A stretch of DNA of 6,654 bases from JAGLSB01 sp023135955 (lineage in GTDB: Bacteria > Bacteroidota > Bacteroidia > Bacteroidales > GCA-2748055). The first letter of the stretch is position 1, and every line of letters begins with the position of its first letter. The position numbers and the translations under genes were made by a program. Shown here one piece after another: positions 1 through 5,880 of the stretch. Under the pieces are notes generated by a model, which did not search any database, was not told the origin of the DNA, and worked only from the letters and a program-made list of their open reading frames with translations. The stretch lies in the NCBI GenBank assembly GCA_030673645.1, contig DAOVIO010000199.1, positions 1-6,654 on the forward strand. The letters run 5' to 3'.

Positions 1-87
1 ATATTTTTTTAACCGATTGAAATTTAGCCATTGCCTTAATTCAATCGGGAGATGATTACTGTATGATTCTTTCCCTAAAAGTAGCAT
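1..87 (-). CDS. N-terminus of an unrecognised protein, runs off the left edge
   Basis: Reading leftward from the ATG at 87..85, 29 codons stay open to the window edge and begin MLLLGKESYSNHLPIELR. The composition (mixed charged and hydrophobic residues, no signal peptide or membrane segment) looks like a real cytosolic protein. The start is supported by a perfect Bacteroidota -7 box (TACTTTTG on the minus strand, 110..103) that would place transcription initiation just ahead of the ATG. I do not recognise the family from this short piece. A 9-bp inverted repeat (13-21 with 40-48) lies inside the reading frame and so is probably incidental. A chance open frame this short is possible; the promoter and the protein-like sequence argue against it. 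Confidence 0.55.
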   Translation of the reverse strand, partial: MLLLGKESYSNHLPIELRQWLNFNRLKKY

Positions 88-102
88 TATATTGTTGATA
101 TA

Positions 103-110
103 CAAAAGTA
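103..110 (-). promoter_or_regulatory. -7 promoter box for the leftward gene at the left edge
   Basis: The plus strand reads CAAAAGTA, which is TACTTTTG on the minus strand, an exact match to the Bacteroidota -7 consensus TAnnTTTG. It lies 15 bp ahead of the ATG at 87, implying a very short leader. No TTG-type -33 element is visible at the usual spacing. The box sits inside a small palindrome, TATAC-aaaa-GTATA (99-112). Confidence 0.45.
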
Positions 111-190
111 TAGTAGATTTTTTTAACTTCGTAAAGTAGAATTAATAACGCTCAGAAATCAATTTTATTTCCTGATTCCATATGCCTTAA

Positions 191-340
191 AATACAACAG
201 TATACTATTCCGCTCATCCTGACCTTGACAATGCCGCATTGAAAGTTGTTAAATCATCTCCACGATGGACTCCAGGAAAGCAAAGAGGGAAAGCTGTAAG
301 AGTAAGATATTACTTTCCTGTTTTATTCAAACTAAATTAA
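191..340 (+). pseudogene. Decayed C-terminal remnant of a TonB-family protein
   Basis: An open frame from just after a stop at 188-190 to the TAA at 338-340 encodes a stretch with the core AHPDLDNAALKVVKSSPRW followed by TPGKQRGKAV and an end in FPVLFKLN. This matches the last part of the TonB C-terminal domain and closely parallels the end of the intact gene at 521-1204 (WTPGKQRGKAVKV). The 26-nt blocks at 278-303 and 1142-1167 differ at only two positions. There is no ATG in the frame, and the transmembrane anchor, linker and first half of the domain are missing, so it cannot make a working TonB. It most likely records a tandem duplication or recombination between tonB paralogues that left one copy broken. 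I found no further recognisable TonB sequence in 113-190. Confidence 0.75.
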
Positions 341-441
341 CATATTTAAAAATATAATATTATCCTTTTTTGGTTCAATTTTTGCTCTATTTTCATCACC
401 GAAAGTCCTCTTTTGTTAAACCAGTGGTGAAAGAATTAATA

Positions 442-471
442 TTGAAATATTATTTAAACCAAATACTTTTG
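442..471 (+). promoter_or_regulatory. Bacteroidota-type promoter of the tonB-like gene
   Basis: TACTTTTG at 464-471 matches the -7 consensus TAnnTTTG exactly, and TTG at 442-444 stands 19 bp upstream, the expected distance for the -33 element. Transcription would begin near 478 and give a leader of roughly 40 nt that is AT-rich and has no Shine-Dalgarno sequence, as is normal in this phylum. The rest of 341-520 holds no gene that I can see. Confidence 0.6.
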
Positions 472-520
472 ATTTTACATATTTAATTCATTAATTTTAA
501 GCCGCAAAAAATTTAAACAA

Positions 521-1204
521 ATGGAACTTAAAAAAAGTCATAAGGCCGATTTAGAAAGAAATCGCGGGATATTCTTTCAAATTGGATTAATCCTGGTTCT
601 TTCATTGATGTGGATTGCATTTGAATGGACAAATAATCCAAATAAAGATTCAGGCGAAAAACTGATAGCTGATTCTTCTTTTGAAGTTGAAGAGATGCAG
701 GTTACTCGCAGGGAAGAACAACCAAAGCCTGAGCCTGAGCAAAAGCAACAAGTTACTGAAATCTTAAATATTGTTGAAGATGATGTTGAAATTGATGATG
801 ATTTCGATTTTGATATGGAAGCAGATGCTTCAACAGAGTTTGAGTTTACCGGTTTTGTAGATGAGGAAGAATTTGATGATGATGAAGTATTCTATATTGT
901 TGAAGATATGCCAACTTTTAATGGTGGCGAACCGGCAATAGAGTTTAGAAAGTATATTGCACAAAACCTTCGCTACCCTGATATTGCTGCTGAGAATGGT
1001 ATCAGTGGAAGGGTAATTGTTCAGTTTGCCGTTAACAATGTAGGTAAAGTTGTTGATGCAAAAGTAGTAGCTGGAGTTGATCCTGCACTTGATAAGGAAG
1101 CAATGCGTGTTGTAATGACATCACCTTCATGGACACCAGGTAAGCAAAGAGGAAAAGCTGTAAAAGTGCTCTTTACCTTCCCTATTAATTTTGTACTGCA
1201 GTAA
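521..1204 (+). CDS. TonB-like energy transducer with acidic linker
   Basis: The 227-aa product has the layout of TonB, the inner-membrane protein that passes proton-motive force from ExbB/ExbD to outer-membrane TonB-dependent receptors. A short basic cytosolic start (residues 1-16) is followed by one membrane anchor (about 17-36, FFQIGLILVLSLMWIAFEW), a periplasmic linker, and a TonB C-terminal domain (about 131-227) with the LRYP motif (150-153), a G-x-x-G-x-V strand and the WTPGKQRGKAV segment (204-214). The linker has only a brief KPEPE stretch and is then strongly acidic: 21 of the 37 residues at 86-122 are Asp or Glu, where classical TonB has Pro/Lys repeats. I recall similar acidic linkers in other Bacteroidota TonB proteins. 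No exbB or exbD is in the window. It has its own promoter and terminator, so it appears monocistronic. The family is firm; which receptors it serves is unknown. Confidence 0.88.
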   Translation: MELKKSHKADLERNRGIFFQIGLILVLSLMWIAFEWTNNPNKDSGEKLIADSSFEVEEMQVTRREEQPKPEPEQKQQVTEILNIVEDDVEIDDDFDFDMEADASTEFEFTGFVDEEEFDDDEVFYIVEDMPTFNGGEPAIEFRKYIAQNLRYPDIAAENGISGRVIVQFAVNNVGKVVDAKVVAGVDPALDKEAMRVVMTSPSWTPGKQRGKAVKVLFTFPINFVLQ

Positions 1205-1223
1205 ATTTGTTCTTAAAATATTT

Positions 1224-1254
1224 AAAAAGCCGTCTCTTGGGACGGTTTTTTTTT
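1224..1254 (+). terminator. Intrinsic terminator after the tonB-like gene
   Basis: The hairpin CCGTCT-CTTG-GGACGG (1230-1245, one T-G wobble at the base of the loop) is followed directly by nine T residues (1246-1254) and preceded by an A-run (1224-1228) that extends the stem. It begins about 20 bp after the stop codon. This is a textbook rho-independent terminator and separates the tonB-like gene from the lipoprotein gene. Confidence 0.88.
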
Positions 1255-1327
1255 GCTCTTTTTCACTATTGCTACGTTATTTTAATACTATCAAAATAGA
1301 TATTATCATTAATATTTTCTGCAATTG

Positions 1328-1361
1328 TTGCAAAAGGTTTTCAGCAGAACAAATATCTTTC
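1328..1361 (+). promoter_or_regulatory. Possible promoter of the lipoprotein gene
   Basis: TATCTTTC at 1354-1361 matches seven of the eight positions of the TAnnTTTG -7 consensus, and TTG at 1328-1330 lies 23 bp upstream, at the long end of the accepted spacing. A promoter is needed here because a strong terminator lies just upstream, but this assignment is only the best match in the gap. Confidence 0.35.
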
Positions 1362-1395
1362 ATATATTAGCATCATAAATTCAATAACCACTGTC

Positions 1396-2571
1396 ATGAA
1401 AAAAATTTTACTATTTACATTCGTTGCCCTCATAATTTCTTCCTGCGGTTCTACAACCAAGAAAATGCAGAGAGGGGATTATGATGGAATAATCACTAAA
1501 ACTGTAAAAAAGCTGATCAAGAATCCAAATGATGCAGAAAATGTTGAAATGCTTGACAAGGCTTATAAACTAGCAAATGAAAGAGATCTTGAGAGAATAA
1601 AATATCTCAAAACCGAAAATAATCCTAATAATTATGATGAGATCTTCAGAAGATATGAAACCCTGAAAGTTCGTCAGGCAAGAGTAAAGCCTGTGTTGCC
1701 TTTGAACCTGAACGGAGTGACTATTAATTATCCTTATGTCGATTACGACTCAGACCTGGTTGCTGCGAAAAGAAAAGCTGCTGAATATTATTACCAAAAT
1801 GCTCAGAAGCTAATGACAAACACTGATAAGGAGTCTTATCGTCAGGCTCATCATGAACTCCTCCTTGCACAGCAATATTCAGGCGATAGCTTCCCAAACC
1901 TGAATGAAATGATAATCGAAGCCCGTCTGAAAGGAATTAGCCGTGTAATTGTTGAAGTTCAAACAAGCGACAGGATTCTGGTTGCTCCCGAATTCAGGGA
2001 TGAACTTCTAACTTTTGAGAGTCAAGGCCTAAATACCGATTGGATTGAATATCACTTCCGTCATGTTAATGATGAAATTGAATATGATTATGCCGTTATC
2101 ATAAACATTCTCGATATTGTTATTTCTCCTGAAGAAGTAAAAACTACTGATCAGATCTTTAATAAAAAAGTTGAAGATGGTTTTGATTATGCTCTCGACG
2201 CTAATGGAAATGTAATGAGAGATACTTCCGGAAACGATATCAAAATCATAAAATACAAAACTTTAACCTGCACCTTAATCGAAACATATCAGAAAAAAGC
2301 AGCAACAATCAGAGGGCAGACTGAAATCACTGAGTTAAAACCTATGCGTAAGCTTCTGGCAAAAGAACCAATTGGTGCTGAAAACGTATTTGAGAATATT
2401 TCTGCAAGAGCAGTTGGTGATGAAGCTGCTTTAGATGGTCCAGCAAGGGAAAAAACAAAAAATGAATACACTCCCTTCCCACCCGACTTATCTATGATAT
2501 TTAGCACAGCTGAAACACTTAAACCTGCGATTCGCAATGCACTTTATAAGAATAGGCATTTGATTCGATAG
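1396..2571 (+). CDS. Predicted lipoprotein of unknown function with helical N-terminal region
   Basis: The 391-aa product opens with a lipoprotein signal peptide: two lysines, a hydrophobic core and the lipobox ISSC with the acylated cysteine at residue 17. The residues after it (GSTTKK) are not acidic, so the surface-export signal known from some Bacteroidota lipoproteins is not evident and a periplasm-facing location is more likely. Residues about 25-100 are rich in helix-forming sequence with a pattern like a TPR pair (AYKLANERDLERIKYL), and a second helical stretch lies near 120-165 (AAEYYYQNAQKL, HHELLLAQQY). The rest (about 175-391) looks like a mixed alpha/beta region with no motif that I know. 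The ATG is the only one giving a complete signal peptide. It stands alone between a terminator and a convergent operon. I recall similar hypothetical lipoproteins in Bacteroidota genomes but can assign no function. Confidence 0.75.
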   Translation: MKKILLFTFVALIISSCGSTTKKMQRGDYDGIITKTVKKLIKNPNDAENVEMLDKAYKLANERDLERIKYLKTENNPNNYDEIFRRYETLKVRQARVKPVLPLNLNGVTINYPYVDYDSDLVAAKRKAAEYYYQNAQKLMTNTDKESYRQAHHELLLAQQYSGDSFPNLNEMIIEARLKGISRVIVEVQTSDRILVAPEFRDELLTFESQGLNTDWIEYHFRHVNDEIEYDYAVIINILDIVISPEEVKTTDQIFNKKVEDGFDYALDANGNVMRDTSGNDIKIIKYKTLTCTLIETYQKKAATIRGQTEITELKPMRKLLAKEPIGAENVFENISARAVGDEAALDGPAREKTKNEYTPFPPDLSMIFSTAETLKPAIRNALYKNRHLIR

Positions 2572-2595
2572 GGGGGCTATTTATTGCATAGCATA

Positions 2596-2613
2596 AACAA
2601 AAAGATCTTTGTT
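2596..2613 (+). terminator. Weak hairpin after the lipoprotein gene
   Basis: AACAAA and TTTGTT form a six-pair AT-rich stem around a six-base loop, followed by ATTTT. It lies about 25 bp after the stop codon. With only one G-C pair the stem is weak, so this is at best a poor intrinsic terminator; the larger palindromes further on may do the job instead. Confidence 0.2.
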
Positions 2614-2632
2614 ATTTTAAAGCTTGCTTTCC

Positions 2633-2645
2633 GTCCCGAAGGGAC
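2633..2645. repeat. Small GTCCC-GAA-GGGAC palindrome in repeat-rich gap
   Basis: A perfect five-pair GC stem with a GAA loop begins the repeat-rich part of the gap. Just after it, CCCAAGGCCTT (2658-2668) recurs in the same orientation at 2974-2984, so the two copies bracket the composite palindrome between them. AAGGCCTT is itself palindromic, which weakens any claim about orientation. Short GC-rich modules of this kind are common in Bacteroidota intergenic DNA. Confidence 0.5.
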
Positions 2646-2742
2646 AATTTAATTCAGCCCAAGGCCTTGCCTTTCCTGTTTTCCGAACTAATTTCAATTA
2701 AAAAATCTAAACCTGCTTTGAATCGAGTAAAGCAAAGAATAA

Positions 2743-2905
2743 GAGATTGCTTCGCCTCCTTCGTCGGCTCGCAAGGACGAACCGTACTCGGGAGTTGGGG
2801 ATAAATAAGTTGGAGGCTTTGCCTCCAACATATTTATCTCGTCGCGCTACCAAATGGACGTCATTGTGAAGGAGCCCGAGGCACGAGGGCGACTGAAACA
2901 ATCTC
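2743..2905. repeat. Composite palindromic intergenic repeat (REP/MITE-like)
   Basis: Two oppositely oriented, diverged copies of one unit face each other. The left unit (about 2743-2780) begins GAGATTGCTTCGCC and ends in CGCAAGGACGA; the right unit (about 2859-2905), read on the minus strand, begins GAGATTGTTTCAGTCGCC and ends in CTTCACAATGACG. This resembles the dispersed bacterial repeat with the core CGTCATTGCGA...GCAATCTC. A near-perfect long hairpin (2800-2838) occupies the centre. The block is much more GC-rich than its surroundings. It lies between two convergent genes, a usual site for such elements. An open frame on the minus strand across it (2913..2707) gives an Arg/Ser/Leu-rich sequence with no protein character and is not a gene. 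Confidence 0.7.
2800..2838. repeat. Long central hairpin of the composite repeat
   Basis: GATAAATA-a-GTTGGAGGC, a TTT loop, then GCCTCCAAC-a-TATTTATC. The arms pair over 17 positions with a single A-A mismatch. It could fold in either strand's transcript and so may act as a two-way 3'-end or transcription-ending structure for the convergent genes, although no T-run follows on either side. Confidence 0.8.
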
Positions 2906-3012
2906 GTCCTCACCCTCAGCAGGGCGTTATTATTTTGATTTTAGGGTGTCTTTTTCGGGGTGTGATCTAAATACCCAAGGCCTTTAATCATCCAACATTA
3001 TTTGCAAAATTT

Positions 3013-4143
3013 TCAATCCCCCCTATTTCTTCCGTCAAAATCTCCACCTACTTCAGGGAAAAGAGGAAATTTAACCGGCAGATTATCACGAGTGGACCTA
3101 TAAATCGCTGTAAAAAGCTCAACTGTTCTCCGGCCATCTTTGCCTGTTACTAATGGATCTCTTTTATTGTCTATAGCATCCAAAAAATCTTCAATCTGAC
3201 ATTTCATATAATGGCTTGTAGGATCTATGGAGTTAAAAAATTCTGTATCCTCTTTCTTCCAATCCTCCAACATCGCTTCTTCTCCTGGTATGCTCCATAA
3301 ATCGTTTAGCGGAGGTTCTGTAATACCAGTCATGCCAGCAATAAACATTGCTCCACCGTCAGTTTGCACGCCAACAGAGGCTCCATTCTTTCCGTGAACA
3401 TGTACTTTGCCATAAATACCAGGTTTTTGAGAATTACTGACTATAATATTTCCAATGCCACCGTTTTTGAATTTAATAATAGCAAGAGCAGTATCATCTA
3501 CTTCAATATATGGATGATTCAGGTTCTTCCATAATCCGTATACTTCATCTATCTCACCCATATACCATAGCAATATATCCAGTTGATGAGGAGCCTGATT
3601 TACCAATACGCCACCACCTTCCATATCCCATGTTCCTCTCCATTCATCCGACTCATAATAGTCAATATCTCTCCACCCAAGCATATTTATAGTTCCAAAT
3701 ACTGGTTTGTCAATTTTTCCTGCGTCTATTGCTTCTTTTATCCTTTTTGCTGGTTCGTACCAGCGCCGCTGACTTACTACACCCAATTTTACCTGATTTT
3801 TCTTGCAAACCTGAATCATCGCATCACTATCTTCCAATGATGATGCAAGGGGTTTTTCAACCAAGATATTTGCTCCGGCATTTGCAGCAGCAAGTACTGG
3901 TTCTTTATGAAATGGATGTGGCGTGCATATAATTACCAGATCAATATTATTTTCCTGCACCATCTTTGTGATATCGGAATAGGCTAATGTATTATATTGT
4001 GCGGCAAATTCATCAACTGTTTTTTCTGTCCTACTCCACACAGCACTTAAACGGGCATTTGTTAATTCCTGAATAGCCTGAGCGTGCAGGTGTGCAACTT
4101 TACCACAACCAACAATAGCAATATTATGAGTTCTTTTTTCCAT
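3013..4143 (-). CDS. Gfo/Idh/MocA-family oxidoreductase
   Basis: The 376-aa product is a cytosolic NAD(P)-dependent dehydrogenase of the glucose-fructose oxidoreductase / inositol dehydrogenase family. The Rossmann start IAIVGCGKVA (8-17) binds the dinucleotide. The strand-end motif CTPHPFH (73-79), the conserved EKP (96-98, with the catalytic-type lysine K97) and the second-domain motif NQAPHQLD (182-189, with H186 as the likely catalytic histidine) follow in the normal order. Length is typical. The GGGVLVNQAPHQLD form occurs in many sugar and inositol dehydrogenase-like members, so the substrate is probably a sugar, cyclitol or a derivative, but the sequence does not say which. The gene starts 17 bp after the stop of the dehydrogenase at 5192..4161 and is surely cotranscribed with it. 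The C-terminal tail is Gly/Asp/Arg-rich and probably disordered. Confidence 0.9.
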   Translation of the reverse strand: MEKRTHNIAIVGCGKVAHLHAQAIQELTNARLSAVWSRTEKTVDEFAAQYNTLAYSDITKMVQENNIDLVIICTPHPFHKEPVLAAANAGANILVEKPLASSLEDSDAMIQVCKKNQVKLGVVSQRRWYEPAKRIKEAIDAGKIDKPVFGTINMLGWRDIDYYESDEWRGTWDMEGGGVLVNQAPHQLDILLWYMGEIDEVYGLWKNLNHPYIEVDDTALAIIKFKNGGIGNIIVSNSQKPGIYGKVHVHGKNGASVGVQTDGGAMFIAGMTGITEPPLNDLWSIPGEEAMLEDWKKEDTEFFNSIDPTSHYMKCQIEDFLDAIDNKRDPLVTGKDGRRTVELFTAIYRSTRDNLPVKFPLFPEVGGDFDGRNRGD

Positions 4144-4160
4144 GTTTAAATAAGCTAAGT

Positions 4161-5192
4161 TTAAGGGACAAGAATTACTTTGTTTAAATTTTCTGTATTA
4201 TTCTGAAGTCTTTTAAACCATCCGGCTCCTTCAGAAAGCGGAGCAACTGCAGAGATTTGATCATCTACTTTAATTTTCCCTTGCTCCAATAAATCAAGCA
4301 CTGTTGCATATTCTCCACGAATGGCACAACTACCCTGCAATTTTATCTCCTGACTTACTACTTTCTGGAGAGGAAATTCTACAGAAGGAGCAAGATTTCC
4401 AACAAGGACTGCTCTCCCACCCTTTCTTAATAAATCGATGGACAAATTTACCGTTTCACTTTTTCCAACCACTTCAAAAGCAAGATCTACTCCCCGACCT
4501 TCTGTAAGCGCTTTAATTTTCTCCTGAGCCAGATTATCATTAGATTTAATTATATCGTTAGCTCCCAATTTTTCTGCGCTTTCAAGATTTGCAGCACTTA
4601 TATCCAAAGCCATCACTTTTGATGCCCCCGATAACTTAAGAAGTTGAACAATAAAAATCCCAATCGTACCTACTCCTACTACTGCACAACTCTCTCCAAT
4701 TTTCAATTGGGAAAGATTTACAGCATGAAGGGCAACAGCTACAGGCTCAGCCATTGCTGCCTGCTCAAATGAAACTTTCTCTGGAATACGATATAAGATA
4801 TGCTGAGGTATTGCCACATATTCTGCAAATGCTCCATTCCTGGAAAAGCTTCCTGGAGAAACTCCAAGCACCTCCCTGTTATCACTTAAATTATATAATC
4901 CCTGAAGAGTATACCAATCATCTAAAGGATAAACGGTAGAGTCGAAAGTCACCCGATCCCCTTCCTTCCAATCGCTTACATTCTTACCGGTTTTCACTAT
5001 TACACCTGATGCCTCATGACCCATAATAAGTGGCGGTATCCTACGACCGGTACTTCCATCCATACCATGCACATCAGAACCACAAATTCCGCAAGCTTTA
5101 ACATGTACCAATACTTCATTTTCTGAAATTATTGGATCGGGTACGTCTTTATAAACAAATTCATTGTATTTCTCAAGGACGAGTGCTTTCAT
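4161..5192 (-). CDS. Zinc-dependent medium-chain alcohol/polyol dehydrogenase lacking the structural zinc cysteines
   Basis: The 343-aa product belongs to the medium-chain dehydrogenases (sorbitol / threonine / galactitol-phosphate dehydrogenase-like). The catalytic zinc ligands are visible: C37 in CGICGSD (34-40), H59-E60 in GHE (58-60), and probably E149 in AEPVAVALHAV. The Rossmann motif GVGTIG (173-178) and an acidic residue at the end of the next strand (D197) favour NAD over NADP. The lobe that usually carries four cysteines for the structural zinc (here about 84-112) contains none: it reads FDSTVYPLDDWYTLQGLYNL and onward. The fold is otherwise complete, so this is probably a subfamily trait and not damage. 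It is first in a two-gene leftward operon with the Gfo/Idh/MocA gene, which suggests successive oxidations of one carbohydrate-type substrate. The start is preceded by an A-rich leader; a near-consensus -7 box (AAAAGATA on the plus strand, 5230-5237) may be its promoter. Confidence 0.9.
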   Translation of the reverse strand: MKALVLEKYNEFVYKDVPDPIISENEVLVHVKACGICGSDVHGMDGSTGRRIPPLIMGHEASGVIVKTGKNVSDWKEGDRVTFDSTVYPLDDWYTLQGLYNLSDNREVLGVSPGSFSRNGAFAEYVAIPQHILYRIPEKVSFEQAAMAEPVAVALHAVNLSQLKIGESCAVVGVGTIGIFIVQLLKLSGASKVMALDISAANLESAEKLGANDIIKSNDNLAQEKIKALTEGRGVDLAFEVVGKSETVNLSIDLLRKGGRAVLVGNLAPSVEFPLQKVVSQEIKLQGSCAIRGEYATVLDLLEQGKIKVDDQISAVAPLSEGAGWFKRLQNNTENLNKVILVP

Positions 5193-5304
5193 TTTGTTTT
5201 TTTAAAAAGTTTCAACCCACTAAAGTAATAAAAGATAATGTATGGTGTTGGGAAAACCAGACTCAATTAAAATAAATAATAGGACTTGAAAGCACTGGAA
5301 GAGA

Positions 5305-5604
5305 TTATTTTAAGCTGTCATTATCAAGATTTCTTGATGAATGATAAATTCTTAAAATATCAACTTGATATTCATTAACAATTCTATAAATAATACGGTA
5401 ATTTCCAGAAATAATTTCTCTTAACGATTTCTTATCTATTTCTGGCACAATGCGTCCTAAATAAGGCTGATCAATCAATAATTGGACGCGGAAATATATT
5501 TTATTTACGGTGATCTGAGCATATCTGGTTGAATCTTCTGCGATGAAATCAAAAATAGCTTTTATATCCGAAATAGATATGGGTGTCCAGTTTAGCTTGA
5601 CCAT
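5305..5604 (-). CDS. RelE/ParE-family toxin
   Basis: The 99-aa product has the compact layout of the RelE/ParE toxin superfamily: an N-terminal strand with LNWTP (4-8), two helices (about 10-45), then GRIVPE (50-55), LREIISGNYRIIYRI (61-75) and the last strand ILRIYHSSR (83-91). The GR-x-VPE, RE-x-x-x-G-x-YRI-x-Y and H-x-x-R motifs are the ones that define the family. RelE-type members cut mRNA on the ribosome while ParE-type members poison gyrase; the sequence alone does not decide between them. Its start overlaps the end of the antitoxin gene by 13 bp, the usual translational coupling of such pairs. No frameshift or missing motif is seen, so the toxin looks intact. Confidence 0.87.
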   Translation of the reverse strand: MVKLNWTPISISDIKAIFDFIAEDSTRYAQITVNKIYFRVQLLIDQPYLGRIVPEIDKKSLREIISGNYRIIYRIVNEYQVDILRIYHSSRNLDNDSLK

Positions 5605-5774
5605 TTGCCAATAATAGTTTTAACATCCTCATTGGATATCACATTTTCCTCAATAGACTGAGTCAAACCTTCCTCAACTTTTTCAATAAAAATAAGCTGC
5701 TCAATCAACTCGTCTATGGAAAATAAATCTGGAAGCTTTTCGATTGTTTTTTTTACTGTATTCTTTGATAACAT
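5592..5774 (-). CDS. Small antitoxin partner of the RelE/ParE toxin
   Basis: This 60-aa protein lies directly upstream of the toxin and overlaps it by 13 bp. It is acidic and helical, with a first segment TIEKLPDLFSIDELIEQLIF (10-29) followed by IEKVEEGL and an end in ISNEDVKTIIGKWSS. The pattern (LP..FSIDEL.E.LIFIEKVE.GL......S.E..K......W) is one I recall from small Bacteroidota proteins encoded before RelE/ParE toxins. The C-terminal half, with its Asn-Glu/Trp end, is the likely toxin-wrapping part. No classical DNA-binding fold is evident, so autoregulation is uncertain. A perfect -7 box lies just upstream. Confidence 0.82.
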   Translation of the reverse strand: MLSKNTVKKTIEKLPDLFSIDELIEQLIFIEKVEEGLTQSIEENVISNEDVKTIIGKWSS

Positions 5775-5792
5775 AATTTCCTGCTTTTATTA

Positions 5793-5800
5793 CAAAGGTA
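5793..5800 (-). promoter_or_regulatory. -7 promoter box of the toxin-antitoxin operon
   Basis: CAAAGGTA on the plus strand is TACCTTTG on the minus strand, an exact match to TAnnTTTG. It stands 18 bp ahead of the antitoxin ATG, giving a very short leader. No TTG is visible at the usual -33 distance, so the upstream element is degenerate or absent. Confidence 0.5.
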
Positions 5801-5880
5801 CATAATTTTTATATCCTCTTTAACTCTGGTTCTTGCAATTAAGCCAAATAAATCCCTACAAATATTGTTGCCGATATTTC

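Noticed and set aside
13..48. CCGATTGAA/TTCAATCGG inverted repeat as a terminator or attachment site
   Set aside because: The stem has an 18-base loop, no T-run follows on either strand in the right place, and it lies inside the open frame of the leftward gene.
2289..2537. Minus-strand 82-codon open frame inside the lipoprotein gene
   Set aside because: It is antisense to the well-supported lipoprotein coding frame and has no recognisable domain or promoter.
2743..2905. CRISPR array or structured RNA gene in the convergent gap
   Set aside because: The repeats are inverted, not regularly spaced direct repeats, there are no cas genes, and no tRNA or known RNA fold was recognised.
2707..2913. 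Minus-strand 68-codon open frame across the intergenic palindrome
   Set aside because: It lies entirely on the repeat element, is rich in Arg, Ser and Leu with a run of five arginines, and shows no protein pattern; open frames of this kind are typical artefacts of such repeats.
3510..3932. Three plus-strand open frames opposite the Gfo/Idh/MocA gene
   Set aside because: They overlap one another and lie antisense to a gene with all family motifs intact; their translations look random.
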